A DNA stretch of 42,413 nucleotides from Myxococcus sp. (GTDB lineage Bacteria > Myxococcota > Myxococcia > Myxococcales > Myxococcaceae), in assembly GCA_014879945.1 (NCBI GenBank), contig JACSRE010000197.1:1-42413 (forward strand), given 5' to 3'. Each line of letters starts with the position of its first letter. Position 1 is the stretch's first letter. The notes below the pieces were generated by a model. That model saw only the letters and a list, made by a program, of their open reading frames with translations, made no database searches and was not told where the DNA came from. Positions 25,975-34,046 of this stretch are shown here, piece by piece. Both the position numbers and the translations under genes were made by a program.

Positions 25975-26298
25975 TCAACGCTCCTTCACATCCATGTCGA
26001 CGTTGCCTTTGAAGCTCGCCCCATCGGCGATGAGGATTCGGGGCGCGCGCACGTCGCCCACCACGCGGCAGTCGGCCTTGAGCTCGACCTTGTCGGTCGC
26101 GCCGATGTTGCCGGTCACGCGGCCCGCGATGTCGACGTTCTGCACCTCGATGTCGGCCTCGACCACGCCCGAGGCCTCGACGAAGAGGCTCTCCTTGAGC
26201 GAGATCTTGCCCTTCACCGTCCCCTGAATCACGAGGTCCTCATCTCCGGAGATCTCTCCGTCGATGACGATGCTCGAGCCGATGATCGTGTTCGCCAT
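25975..26298 (-). CDS. bacO: Small bactofilin (BacO-like)
   Basis: A 107-residue protein that is almost only the bactofilin beta-helix core: IIGSSIVIDGEISGDEDLVIQG at the start, VEADIEVQNVDIAG in the middle and APRILIADGASFKGNVDM near the end. It lacks the long tail of BacP. The ATG has AAGGAC seven bases upstream. It lies 50 bases after bacN and four before bacP. It should co-assemble with its neighbours into a polar filament scaffold; the name is assigned by order and length. Confidence 0.9.
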   Translation of the reverse strand: MANTIIGSSIVIDGEISGDEDLVIQGTVKGKISLKESLFVEASGVVEADIEVQNVDIAGRVTGNIGATDKVELKADCRVVGDVRAPRILIADGASFKGNVDMDVKER

Positions 26299-26348
26299 GT
26301 GTCGTCCTTCGCCCTCGAAGAGTGCTTCGTTCGTTGAAAGTCAGCGCT

Positions 26349-26693
26349 TCAGATGTCGTCAGGCAGCTTCACGTCCATGTCGATGGAGCCGTTGAAGACC
26401 GCGCCGTCTTCGATCACCACGCGGGTGGCCTTGATGTCGCCGTTGACCTTGGCCGCCTGGTTGATGCTGCACTTGGTGCCCGCGTCGATGTTGCCCGAGG
26501 CGGTGCCGTTGATGGTGAGCTCGTCGGCCCTGATGTCGGCCTCGACGACGCCGCTGGACTCGATGGTGAGGTGGTTCTTGAGGTTCACCTGGCCCTCGAC
26601 GCGGCCCTCGACGACGAGATCGCCGCCGCCGGTCAGGCTGCCGCGAATGGTGATGCCCTTACCGATGATGTTGATTTGGTCGTTCGTGGCCAT
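26349..26693 (-). CDS. bacN: Small bactofilin (BacN-like)
   Basis: A 114-residue bactofilin core: INIIGKGITIRGSLTGGGDL at the N-terminus, VEGQVNLKNHLTIE, then IKATRVVIEDGAVFNGSIDM near the end, and a short acidic tip (LPDDI). The repeating hydrophobic pattern forms the beta-helix. It is the first of three bactofilin genes in a row. The start at 26693 is only 20 bases from the hydrolase stop, so transcription probably continues from upstream; AGGA is about 13 bases away, making a weak ribosome site. Confidence 0.9.
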   Translation of the reverse strand: MATNDQINIIGKGITIRGSLTGGGDLVVEGRVEGQVNLKNHLTIESSGVVEADIRADELTINGTASGNIDAGTKCSINQAAKVNGDIKATRVVIEDGAVFNGSIDMDVKLPDDI

Positions 26694-26713
26694 GAGCGCG
26701 TGAGGTTCCTACG

Positions 26714-27553
26714 TCAGAGGTGGTCCGAAATCCACGCCACAATGTCGCCCATCGGCTGCTCCTTGTTCACCTCGCAGAGCACCTCGTGACGGAAGTCGGG
26801 GTAGTCCTTCCACGCTTTGTCGGCCGAGGCGACGGTGTCGAAGAAGGCGCGCGCGGCGGGCATCGAGGCGATGCGGTCTCCCGTGCCGGCCACCACGAAG
26901 AGGGGCACGGTGACGTCGCGCCCCCGCCCGGCGAGGCGCTCCTGGGCGCCGGTGGCCGCGAAGTACCAGCGAGGCGTGGTGACGTGCAGGTAGATGGGGT
27001 CTTCGGCCGAGGCCCGCTGCCAGGCCACGTCGCGCGAGAGATCTTCCACCTTCAGCTCGTTCGACAGGTGCAGGCCGGGGAGGATGCCGCGAATCAGCCG
27101 CGCGCCGAGGATCTTCAGGGGCGGCGGCTCGAAGGCGATGCGCAGAAAGGGCGCCGAGAGCACGAGGCCCTTGAGGTCGGCGGGGCTTCTGGTGGTCGCC
27201 CAGTGGGTCGCCATGAGCGCGCCGTGGCTGTGGGCCAACAAGAAGGTGGGCAGCGAGCGCGCAGCGCCGCGGAGCTTCTCCCAGAAGACCTGCAGGTCGC
27301 CCAGGTACTCGTCCCACACGCCGCAGTCGGCCCGCCGGCCATCGGCCTTGCCATGGCCGCGGTAGTCGAAGGCCATCACCCCGAAGCCCGCGCCGACCAG
27401 CTGATCGATCACCCAGCGGTACCGGCCGGAGTGGTCGCCATAGCCGTGCACGACGCCGACCCAGGCCTTCGGCTCTGCGTCAGGGACCGACGAGCGCCAG
27501 AACAGGCGCAGGCCGTCCTTCGCCGAGAAATACCCTTCGTCGTGTCGAGGCAC
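26714..27553 (-). CDS. Alpha/beta hydrolase, monoacylglycerol-lipase-like
   Basis: A 279-residue serine hydrolase of the Hydrolase_4/lysophospholipase type. VVHGYGDHSGRY is the oxyanion segment and FDYRGHGKADGRRAD is typical of the family. The nucleophile elbow reads LLAHSHGAL, with Ser109 in place but Ala instead of the first Gly of GxSxG. Asp in VAGTGDRI and His in DFRHEV complete the triad. I chose GTG at 27553 because GGAGG lies six bases upstream; an ATG ten codons earlier is less likely. It probably cleaves acylglycerols or lysophospholipids in the cytoplasm. It precedes bacN by 20 bases; a functional link to bactofilins is not evident. Confidence 0.88.
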   Translation of the reverse strand: MPRHDEGYFSAKDGLRLFWRSSVPDAEPKAWVGVVHGYGDHSGRYRWVIDQLVGAGFGVMAFDYRGHGKADGRRADCGVWDEYLGDLQVFWEKLRGAARSLPTFLLAHSHGALMATHWATTRSPADLKGLVLSAPFLRIAFEPPPLKILGARLIRGILPGLHLSNELKVEDLSRDVAWQRASAEDPIYLHVTTPRWYFAATGAQERLAGRGRDVTVPLFVVAGTGDRIASMPAARAFFDTVASADKAWKDYPDFRHEVLCEVNKEQPMGDIVAWISDHL

Positions 27554-27645
27554 GCACACCCTCCGTTTGCGTGGAGGCGGCACGCTACACGCGCGGTGGC
27601 GCGAAGTGATGCACTTTCACGAGAGATTTCGGCGCGCAGCCAGGC

Positions 27646-29490
27646 TCAGCCGCCGAGCCCCTTGAGCTTCTTCTCGAGGTCGCTGCGCTGGGCGGGCCGA
27701 TCGGCGGCGTCTGGGCTCGCGGTCAACAACTCCAGAGCGCGCTTGAGCACGGCCTCGGCGCGCTGTCGCTGGCCGGCCCTCGCGCACGCGTCGGCCAGGT
27801 GCTCCAGGAGCGTCGGCTCATCGGGCGACTCGGCGACGGCGCGCTCGAGCAGGTTGACGGCGCGGTCGAGCTGCCCGCGCCGGAAGGCCACCCACCCCGC
27901 CGAGTCGAGGTAGGCCGCCGAGTCGGGCCGCGCGTCGAGGGCCTTCGACACCAGCCGCTCGGCCTCGTCGAGGTCGCCGCCGCGGTCGGCCAGGGTGTAG
28001 CCGATGAAGTTCATGGCCGCGGTGTTGGTGGGGCTCTGCTCGAGCACCTGCCGCATGGTGTCGACCGCCCGCCGCCAGTCGCCCTTTCGCTCGAGCGCCG
28101 CGGCGAGCGCGAAGAGCAGCGGCTCGTCGCCCGCGTTCTGAGCCAGCGCGTCGGTCAACAGCGCCACCGCGTCGTGCTGGCGGCCCTGGCGGTCGTAGAA
28201 GCCAGACAGCGCGTCGAGCACCTCGGGCGTCTTGCTGGTCTGAAACACCTTCAGCAGCGCCGCCTCGGCCTCTTTGGGTCGGCCCGCGCGCTCCAGGGCG
28301 CGGGCGCGCGCCGGCACCAGGCCGCCCAGCTGCGGGCGCTCTTCAGCGAGCCTGGCGAAGGCGTCGAGCGCCGGCTTGTGCTGGCCCAGCGACGACTGAC
28401 ACATCGCCTTGTGCAGGCGCGCCTCGTAGGACAGCTCGGAGCCATCGCGGGGCACCCCGTCGAAGGCTTCGGCGGCCTTGGCCCAGGCGCGCACGCGCTC
28501 GTGCACCAGGCCGGCGTAGAAGTGGAGGCGGGGCTCTTCGTTGTGCCTGCGGGCGGCGTCGAGCACGGCAGCGGCCTCGGTGAGGCGGTGCATCGCCAGG
28601 TACGAGAAGGCGACCTTGACCACCGTCTCGGGGTCGCGGCCGAGCGAGAGCAGCTGATCGAAGTACGCGCGGGCCTCGGCGGGCTGGTCGACCCGCAGCG
28701 CCATGCGCCCGGCCGAGAGGAGCACCTCTTTGTTCTCGGGGTCGCGCTCGACGGCGCGGCTCCACGCGTCGAGGGCCTTGTCGCTCCGGCCGGTGGACTC
28801 GTACACCCGCGCGAGCGCCGTCCAGCAGTCGAGATCTCCGGGATCGCGCTCGACCGCGCGGGTGAGCAGGCGCTCGGCGCGCGCCAGGTCTCCGCGTTCG
28901 GCCAGGGCGAGCCCCAGGCGCCGGTAGCCGATGGGCTCACCGGGCACGGCCCCGCCGAGCTCCTCCACCGTCTTGACGGCCTCGTCGACCTTGCCCTGAT
29001 CGAGCCACAGCTGGGTCAAGACGAGGTACGCGTCGGGGTCGTTGGGGCGCAGCTTGATGGCCCGGTTGAGGTGCGCGCGGGCGCGCGTCGTCTTCTGCGC
29101 CTCGTAGAGCACCCGCCCCATCAGCAGCTGCGCCGAGGCGTAGTCGGGGTGGCGATCGATGACGCGCTTGAGCTGGGCCTCGGCGCGCTCGAGCTCCGAG
29201 GTGCGGGCGTACTGCTCGGCGAGCTGGGTGAGCAGGTAGGGGTTGGCGTCGTCCGACGCGAGGGCGAGCCGCAGCTCATCCATCGCGCTGCGGTGGTTGC
29301 CCTCGTGGTGCGAGAGGCGCGCGCGGAGAAAGTGGGCGTACGAGGCGGCGCTGGGGAACTGCGTCGAGGCGTCGGCGGGGGTGCCCATGGCCTCGCGCAT
29401 CGCCTGCAGATCGACCGCCGGGCGCTTCGGTGGCGCGGCCTCGACGAAGGGGCCCAGCGCCAGCACCAGCAGCAGCGACGAACGCGACAT
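27646..29490 (-). CDS. Exported protein with many TPR repeats
   Basis: About 614 residues. The preferred ATG at 29490 gives a signal peptide (MSRSSLLLVLALGPFVEA); an in-frame ATG at 29520 adds ten residues. The rest is an almost continuous array of TPR helices, with recognisable units such as ANPYLLTQLAEQYARTSELE, YASAQLLMGRVLYEAQ and DLDCWTALARVYESTGRSDK, continuing to the C-terminus (AAYLDSAGWVAFRRGQLDRA). Such proteins serve as docking platforms in envelope complexes. The gene follows the hybrid kinase closely and is 92 bases from the hydrolase gene. No partner can be named. Confidence 0.85.
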   Translation of the reverse strand: MSRSSLLLVLALGPFVEAAPPKRPAVDLQAMREAMGTPADASTQFPSAASYAHFLRARLSHHEGNHRSAMDELRLALASDDANPYLLTQLAEQYARTSELERAEAQLKRVIDRHPDYASAQLLMGRVLYEAQKTTRARAHLNRAIKLRPNDPDAYLVLTQLWLDQGKVDEAVKTVEELGGAVPGEPIGYRRLGLALAERGDLARAERLLTRAVERDPGDLDCWTALARVYESTGRSDKALDAWSRAVERDPENKEVLLSAGRMALRVDQPAEARAYFDQLLSLGRDPETVVKVAFSYLAMHRLTEAAAVLDAARRHNEEPRLHFYAGLVHERVRAWAKAAEAFDGVPRDGSELSYEARLHKAMCQSSLGQHKPALDAFARLAEERPQLGGLVPARARALERAGRPKEAEAALLKVFQTSKTPEVLDALSGFYDRQGRQHDAVALLTDALAQNAGDEPLLFALAAALERKGDWRRAVDTMRQVLEQSPTNTAAMNFIGYTLADRGGDLDEAERLVSKALDARPDSAAYLDSAGWVAFRRGQLDRAVNLLERAVAESPDEPTLLEHLADACARAGQRQRAEAVLKRALELLTASPDAADRPAQRSDLEKKLKGLGG

Positions 29491-29522
29491 CAGCGCCCCA
29501 AGGTTAACGGGCACGGTCATCG

Positions 29523-31835
29523 CTACGCCAGCAGCCGTTCGAGCAGGAGGTCGGCGCCCTGTGGGCCTTCGCGCACATCGAGGAGGCGCGCCTCGAAGCG
29601 CAGCCCCTCTCCCTCGAGGAGGGTGCAGAGGCGGTCGACCAGCAGGCGCCCCTCGTCGAGCGGCGTCTCAGGCAGCAGCACCGCGAAGACGCCGCCGCCG
29701 AGGTGGCCGACGACGTCGGGGGACCGCAGCTCGCGGCGGATCACGCCGGCGCACGCGGCGATCTTCGCGCCCGCGGGCCCCGAGGGCTTGAGCACGCCGA
29801 CGGTGAGCGCGCGATCGAAGGGGCGGCGGCGCGACAGCTCCTGATCGAGGCGGTTGACGAGCCCGAGCTGGTTGAAGAGCCCGGTCTCGGGGTCCAGCCC
29901 AACCGCAGACGCCGTGCGGGTGTTGCGCTTCATGGTGTCGCCCACCCGCGTGAGCAGCTGGCTGAGCGAGAACGGCTTGGTGAGGGTGTCGACGTGCCCG
30001 AGGTCGAGCGCGCGCAGCTTCTCGGAGAGCTCGGAGTGGCCCGAGATCAACAGCACGGGGATCGCGGAGGTCTCGGGCGCGCGCTTGAGCTCGGTGAGCG
30101 CGTCGAGCCCGTCACGGTTGGGCATGAAGATGTCCATCACGATGATGTCGGGCGCGAGCGTGCGCGCCTTCCGGAGCGCTTCGTCACCATCGTGCGCCAC
30201 CTCGACGCGGTAGTGGCCCGAGAGGCCCAGGCTGCAGACCCGCGCGAAGACGGGGTCGTCTTCAGCCAACAGCACCAGCGGCGCGGCCGCGGCGGTGACG
30301 GGCCGGCGCTCGGGCTTGTCGGTGCGAATGGGGAGCGTGAACGAGAACCGCGCGCCGCCTTCGGTTGGCGCCTCGGCCCAGATCTCGCCGCCGTGACGCT
30401 CGACGTAGTCCCTGCAGATGGTCAGGCCGAGGCCGGTCGAGCGCTCGAACACCATCAACAGATCGTTCGGGTCGCCCACCGCGCCGTCGTCTTGCACCTC
30501 GACGAGCGCGACGTCACCGTCGGGCTGGGGCTTGCGGCGCGCGCGAACCACCACCGCGCCGGCGCCGACGGCATGCTTGATGGCGTTGGTGATGAGGTTC
30601 TGGAGCACCTGGCGGATCTTCTGCTCGTCGCCGACGACCTCGAGGCTCATGGGCGCCTCGGCGCGCAGCGCGACGCCTTTCTCACGCGCGAGGATCTGCA
30701 GGTCGTTGACGGCCTCCTGGCAGATCTCCGAGACGTCCATCGCCTTGGTGAAGAGCACGATGCGACCGTCTTGATCGCGGCTGCTCTCGAGGAGCGACTC
30801 GACCAGCGCCAGCATCTTGCGGCTCGAGCGCTGGATCGCCTCGGCCGAGTGCTTGAGCCCTGGCGGCAGAGAGGCATCGGTGAGGAGGAGGTGGGCGTGC
30901 CCCAGCTGCACGTTGAGCGGCGCGCGCAGGTCGTGGCTGAGCACGGCCATCAGCTCGTTCTTGCGGCGGTCGAAGGCCTTGAGCCGCAGGTTGGCCTCCT
31001 GCAGCTCCTTGAAGCGCTCGAGGTACGCCGACTCGAGGGTGGTCTGGGTGCGGGAGACCGACGCCTGCGCCTGAACGTGCTCGGCGACGTTGGCGAGCGC
31101 GACGCAGATGGCCGAGATGAAGTCACGCTCCTCCTGCTCGAGGAGGGCGACGCGCTTGATCACCAGCGCCGCGAAGGCCGCGGGCTCGTGGGGCACCGGG
31201 TAGACCCAGGTGCCGTCGCCGCCGGCGGGCGCGCGCGTCTCGATGGCCGCGCGGACCGTGGGCGCCAGCGCCAGGTCGATGGGCATGCGGGAGTCGGCGT
31301 CGACGAGGTAGGCGCGCCGGGGCCCCTCGCCCTCGAGCTGCAGCACCTTGAGCTCCTCGCAGCCCAGGGCGTCGCGGAGCCGGGGCGCCACCACGGTGGC
31401 CAGCCTCGAGAGCGCCTGGCGATCGGTGGCCGCGCGGGTGACGTCGAGCAAGAGCTCGAGCCTTCGCCGCACCAGCTCGTCGCGATCGGCCGCGCGCCGG
31501 GCGCGAATGCCCGCCAGCAGCTGCTGCTCGAGCTCCTCGAGCGAGCGCGCGACGACGTCGACGTCGAGCCTGCCGAGGCTGCGCGCCGCCACCCGGCTGC
31601 CGTCGAAGACCAGCGGCACCCCGCGCGCCTGAGGGCTCTGGCGCAGGGCCTCGAGCGCCGTCGAGGCCGAGCGCGCTGGGAGCGAGATCACGATCGCGTC
31701 GGGCCGGCTGCGGGCCACCGCCTTGAGGGCCTCGGCGGGCCGGGCGGCGGCTTCACACCGGAAACCGCGCGCCTCGAGGCCGGCCGCGAGCCCCGGCGTC
31801 CGCCCCCCAAGAATCAACACGCGCCCAGAAGACAC
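29523..31835 (-). CDS. Hybrid histidine kinase with pseudoreceiver, receiver and degenerate GGDEF domain
   Basis: A 770-residue signalling protein starting at GTG (31835); the much longer reading upstream lies opposite another gene. Domains in order: a receiver-like N-terminus (~5-110) without the acidic pocket or phosphoacceptor Asp; a GAF-like region (~125-270); HisKA with VLSHDLRAPL (His301); HATPase with N box QNLITNAIKHA, a weakened G1 box, and F box VFERS running almost straight into TGLGL; a true receiver with Asp568 (VMDIFMP) and Lys in LTKPF; and a C-terminal GGDEF-like domain (~643-770) opening with DPETGLFNQ but reading GGGVF at the active site (~712). No membrane segment, so cytoplasmic. 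Signal and output are unknown; kinase competence is uncertain. Confidence 0.88.
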   Translation of the reverse strand: MSSGRVLILGGRTPGLAAGLEARGFRCEAAARPAEALKAVARSRPDAIVISLPARSASTALEALRQSPQARGVPLVFDGSRVAARSLGRLDVDVVARSLEELEQQLLAGIRARRAADRDELVRRRLELLLDVTRAATDRQALSRLATVVAPRLRDALGCEELKVLQLEGEGPRRAYLVDADSRMPIDLALAPTVRAAIETRAPAGGDGTWVYPVPHEPAAFAALVIKRVALLEQEERDFISAICVALANVAEHVQAQASVSRTQTTLESAYLERFKELQEANLRLKAFDRRKNELMAVLSHDLRAPLNVQLGHAHLLLTDASLPPGLKHSAEAIQRSSRKMLALVESLLESSRDQDGRIVLFTKAMDVSEICQEAVNDLQILAREKGVALRAEAPMSLEVVGDEQKIRQVLQNLITNAIKHAVGAGAVVVRARRKPQPDGDVALVEVQDDGAVGDPNDLLMVFERSTGLGLTICRDYVERHGGEIWAEAPTEGGARFSFTLPIRTDKPERRPVTAAAAPLVLLAEDDPVFARVCSLGLSGHYRVEVAHDGDEALRKARTLAPDIIVMDIFMPNRDGLDALTELKRAPETSAIPVLLISGHSELSEKLRALDLGHVDTLTKPFSLSQLLTRVGDTMKRNTRTASAVGLDPETGLFNQLGLVNRLDQELSRRRPFDRALTVGVLKPSGPAGAKIAACAGVIRRELRSPDVVGHLGGGVFAVLLPETPLDEGRLLVDRLCTLLEGEGLRFEARLLDVREGPQGADLLLERLLA

Positions 31836-31841
31836 GCTCGC

Positions 31842-31847
31842 AGTGTA
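31842..31847 (-). promoter_or_regulatory. Possible -10 element (TACACT) of a leaderless transcript
   Basis: On the minus strand TACACT lies six bases before the GTG start of the hybrid kinase. Transcription would begin about at the start codon, which would make the mRNA leaderless, and no Shine-Dalgarno sequence is visible. No good -35 element is found at the usual distance, so this is a weak call. Confidence 0.25.
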
Positions 31848-31895
31848 GCAAGGTCGCGGGTAGAGTCCGCGCCGGCCGCAACCCACATCGGACCC

Positions 31896-34046
31896 ATGCA
31901 CCGTACACTCCTCCTCATTGGACTCCTGCTGGCATCCACCCCTCTGGCCCAGACGGGAGACGAGTGGAGCAGCCCCTTCACCGCTCCTCCTGCCAAGCCG
32001 ACCACGCCCGCCGCGCCGCCCCCTGCGGCCTCGGAGCCAGCGAAGAAGACGACGGCCCCTGCCGCGGCCGCGCCCGCCGCGCCGCCCGCCTCGGACGCCA
32101 AGGCAAAGACGGAAGAGCGCCTCAAGGCCGCGACCGGCAAGGCGGACCCGGCCGACGACAAGCTGCCGATCGTCTCGAAGAAAGAGACCTTCCTCCCCGG
32201 CACCGAGCCGCACAGCCCCTCGACGTGGATCACCAGCCTCGACACCCCCGGCAACGCCCGCGTGACGCTCGGCCAGGTGACGATGGGCACGGCCTTCGTC
32301 CCCAGCGCGCGCATGGGCCCCAAGGGGCTGGTGCGCGTGGGCTTCCTCGGCGAGTACCTCAACCAGGTCGACTTCCCGGTCCGCAACGCCCAGAACATCC
32401 GCTCGGGCATCACCTTCGCCGCCAGCTTTCAGCCGTTCAGCTTCGGCGAGGTGTACGTGGGCTACAGCGCCGCGGCGAACACCAACAACCGCACCTCCCC
32501 GAACCTCATTCAGGCGCTGGGCGACCTGACGCTCGGCATCAAGGCCTCGAACGAGTGGGCCAGGGGGCTGCACGCAGGCATCGATCTTCGCCTGCTCACC
32601 TTCTCGGGCGTCGGCAATCAGGGCATCGATCGGTTCGCGGTCGGCTTCAAGCCTACCGCCCTGGTGACCTACGACGTGCGCACGCTCTCGCCGAAGGTGC
32701 CGCTGATCGCGACGGCGGCGTTCGGCTTCACGCTCGACTCGACGGCCAACCTCGTCACCCAGCGCCTCAACGCCTCTGAAGAGTTCGCGCTCGGCATCAA
32801 CCGCTTCAACCGCTTCAACTTCGCCGCGTCGCTCGAGGTGCCGCTGCCGATCGTCACGCCGTTTCTCGAGTACACCCTCGCGGCGCCGCTGGGCGTGCCG
32901 AGCGGCCTCTTGACGGGCCCCGACGGCTCGACGGTGCCAGTGGCGGCCGCCATGCCGCAGGCGCTGGGGCTGGGCCTGAAGGTCACCGCGGTGAAGGACC
33001 TCACGCTGCTGACCGGCGTGAACCTGGGGCTGACGCGCAACGTCGGCCTGGGCGTGCCCGCGACGCCGCCGTGGAACTTCTTCGTCGGCGCCAGCTTCGC
33101 CATCGATCCGTTCCAGCGTGGCGAGACCAAGACCGTCGAGACGGTTCGCGAGCGCAAGGTCGAGCAGAAGGTCGAGATCGCGAAGGCCCGCGTCGAGGGC
33201 ACGGTGATCAACGCCGCCACGAAGGCGCCCATCGCCGGTGCGGTGATCGCGGTCGCCGGCGTGCTGCCCAGCGCCTCTGACGCCCAGGGTCGCTTCACCA
33301 CGCTCGAGCTGGCTGACAGCAAGGCCGCGAAGCTCTCGGTCACGCGTGATGGCTTCAAGCCCGCCGAGCAGAGCGTGGCGCTCGAGGCCGGCAAGACCGC
33401 GAAGGTCGAGATCGCCCTCGAAGAAGACGTGAAGAAGGGCGTCTTCGAGGTCTCGGCCAGCAGCAAGAAGAAGCCGGTCAAGGCCACCGTGGTCTTCAAG
33501 GGCGCGACCGAGGCCACCATCGAGACGCTCGAGAGCGGCCCGAAGGAGCTCGAGCTCCCCGCCGGCACCTACACCGTCACGGCCACCGCCGAGGGCTTCC
33601 TGTCGAAGACCCGCGAGGTGCAGATCTCGGCCGGCGCGCGCATGCAGGTGGCGTTCGACTTCAGCGCGATGCCGAAGAAGATGCTGGTCGTCTTCAAGGG
33701 CGACAAGATCGAGATCCTCCAGCAGGTGCACTTCGCCACCGGCAAGGCCACCATCCTCACCGACTCGTTCGAGCTCCTGCAGCAGGTGGTCGACGTCATC
33801 GTGCGCAACAACGTCAAGCGCGTCTCGGTCGAGGGCCACACCGACAACAAGGGCGCCAAGGCCGCCAACCAGACGCTCTCCGAAGAGCGGGCGCGTGCGG
33901 TGGTGGACTACCTCATCGCACAGGGCATCGAGCCCAGGCGGCTCGACGCGGTGGGGTATGGTGACACCAAACCGATCGCACCCAACCTGACCGCGCGGGG
34001 CCGAGAGCTGAATCGCCGCGTCGAGTTCATCGTGCTGGAGAAGTAA
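31896..34046 (+). CDS. OmpA-family outer-membrane protein with carboxypeptidase-like repeats
   Basis: A 716-residue exported protein. The signal peptide is MHRTLLLIGLLLASTPLAQT. A Pro/Ala/Lys-rich spacer (~25-75) follows, then strand-rich sequence (~100-400) with aromatic phrases resembling a barrel. Regulatory-like beta-sandwich domains lie around 425-480 (VEGTVINAATKAPIAGAVIAV) and 505-560 (GPKELELPAGTYTVTATAEG). The C-terminal OmpA domain (about 600-716) has SVEGHTDNKGAKAANQTLSE, RAVVDYLIAQGI and GRELNRRVEFIV, carrying the Asp and Arg that grip peptidoglycan. The ATG at 31896 has only GGA nearby. The next gene starts directly after its TAA, so they are likely co-translated. It probably anchors the outer membrane to the wall. 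Confidence 0.85.
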   Translation: MHRTLLLIGLLLASTPLAQTGDEWSSPFTAPPAKPTTPAAPPPAASEPAKKTTAPAAAAPAAPPASDAKAKTEERLKAATGKADPADDKLPIVSKKETFLPGTEPHSPSTWITSLDTPGNARVTLGQVTMGTAFVPSARMGPKGLVRVGFLGEYLNQVDFPVRNAQNIRSGITFAASFQPFSFGEVYVGYSAAANTNNRTSPNLIQALGDLTLGIKASNEWARGLHAGIDLRLLTFSGVGNQGIDRFAVGFKPTALVTYDVRTLSPKVPLIATAAFGFTLDSTANLVTQRLNASEEFALGINRFNRFNFAASLEVPLPIVTPFLEYTLAAPLGVPSGLLTGPDGSTVPVAAAMPQALGLGLKVTAVKDLTLLTGVNLGLTRNVGLGVPATPPWNFFVGASFAIDPFQRGETKTVETVRERKVEQKVEIAKARVEGTVINAATKAPIAGAVIAVAGVLPSASDAQGRFTTLELADSKAAKLSVTRDGFKPAEQSVALEAGKTAKVEIALEEDVKKGVFEVSASSKKKPVKATVVFKGATEATIETLESGPKELELPAGTYTVTATAEGFLSKTREVQISAGARMQVAFDFSAMPKKMLVVFKGDKIEILQQVHFATGKATILTDSFELLQQVVDVIVRNNVKRVSVEGHTDNKGAKAANQTLSEERARAVVDYLIAQGIEPRRLDAVGYGDTKPIAPNLTARGRELNRRVEFIVLEK

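Noticed and set aside
29703-31895. In-frame 5' extension of the plus-strand OmpA-family gene
   Set aside because: The extension is antisense to the hybrid kinase, whose domains are recognisable, and the ATG at 31896 gives a clean signal peptide.
31836-33839. In-frame 5' extension of the hybrid kinase into the OmpA-family gene
   Set aside because: The added ~670 residues are Arg/Gly/His-rich and antisense to a gene with OmpA motifs; the receiver-like fold begins right after the GTG at 31835.
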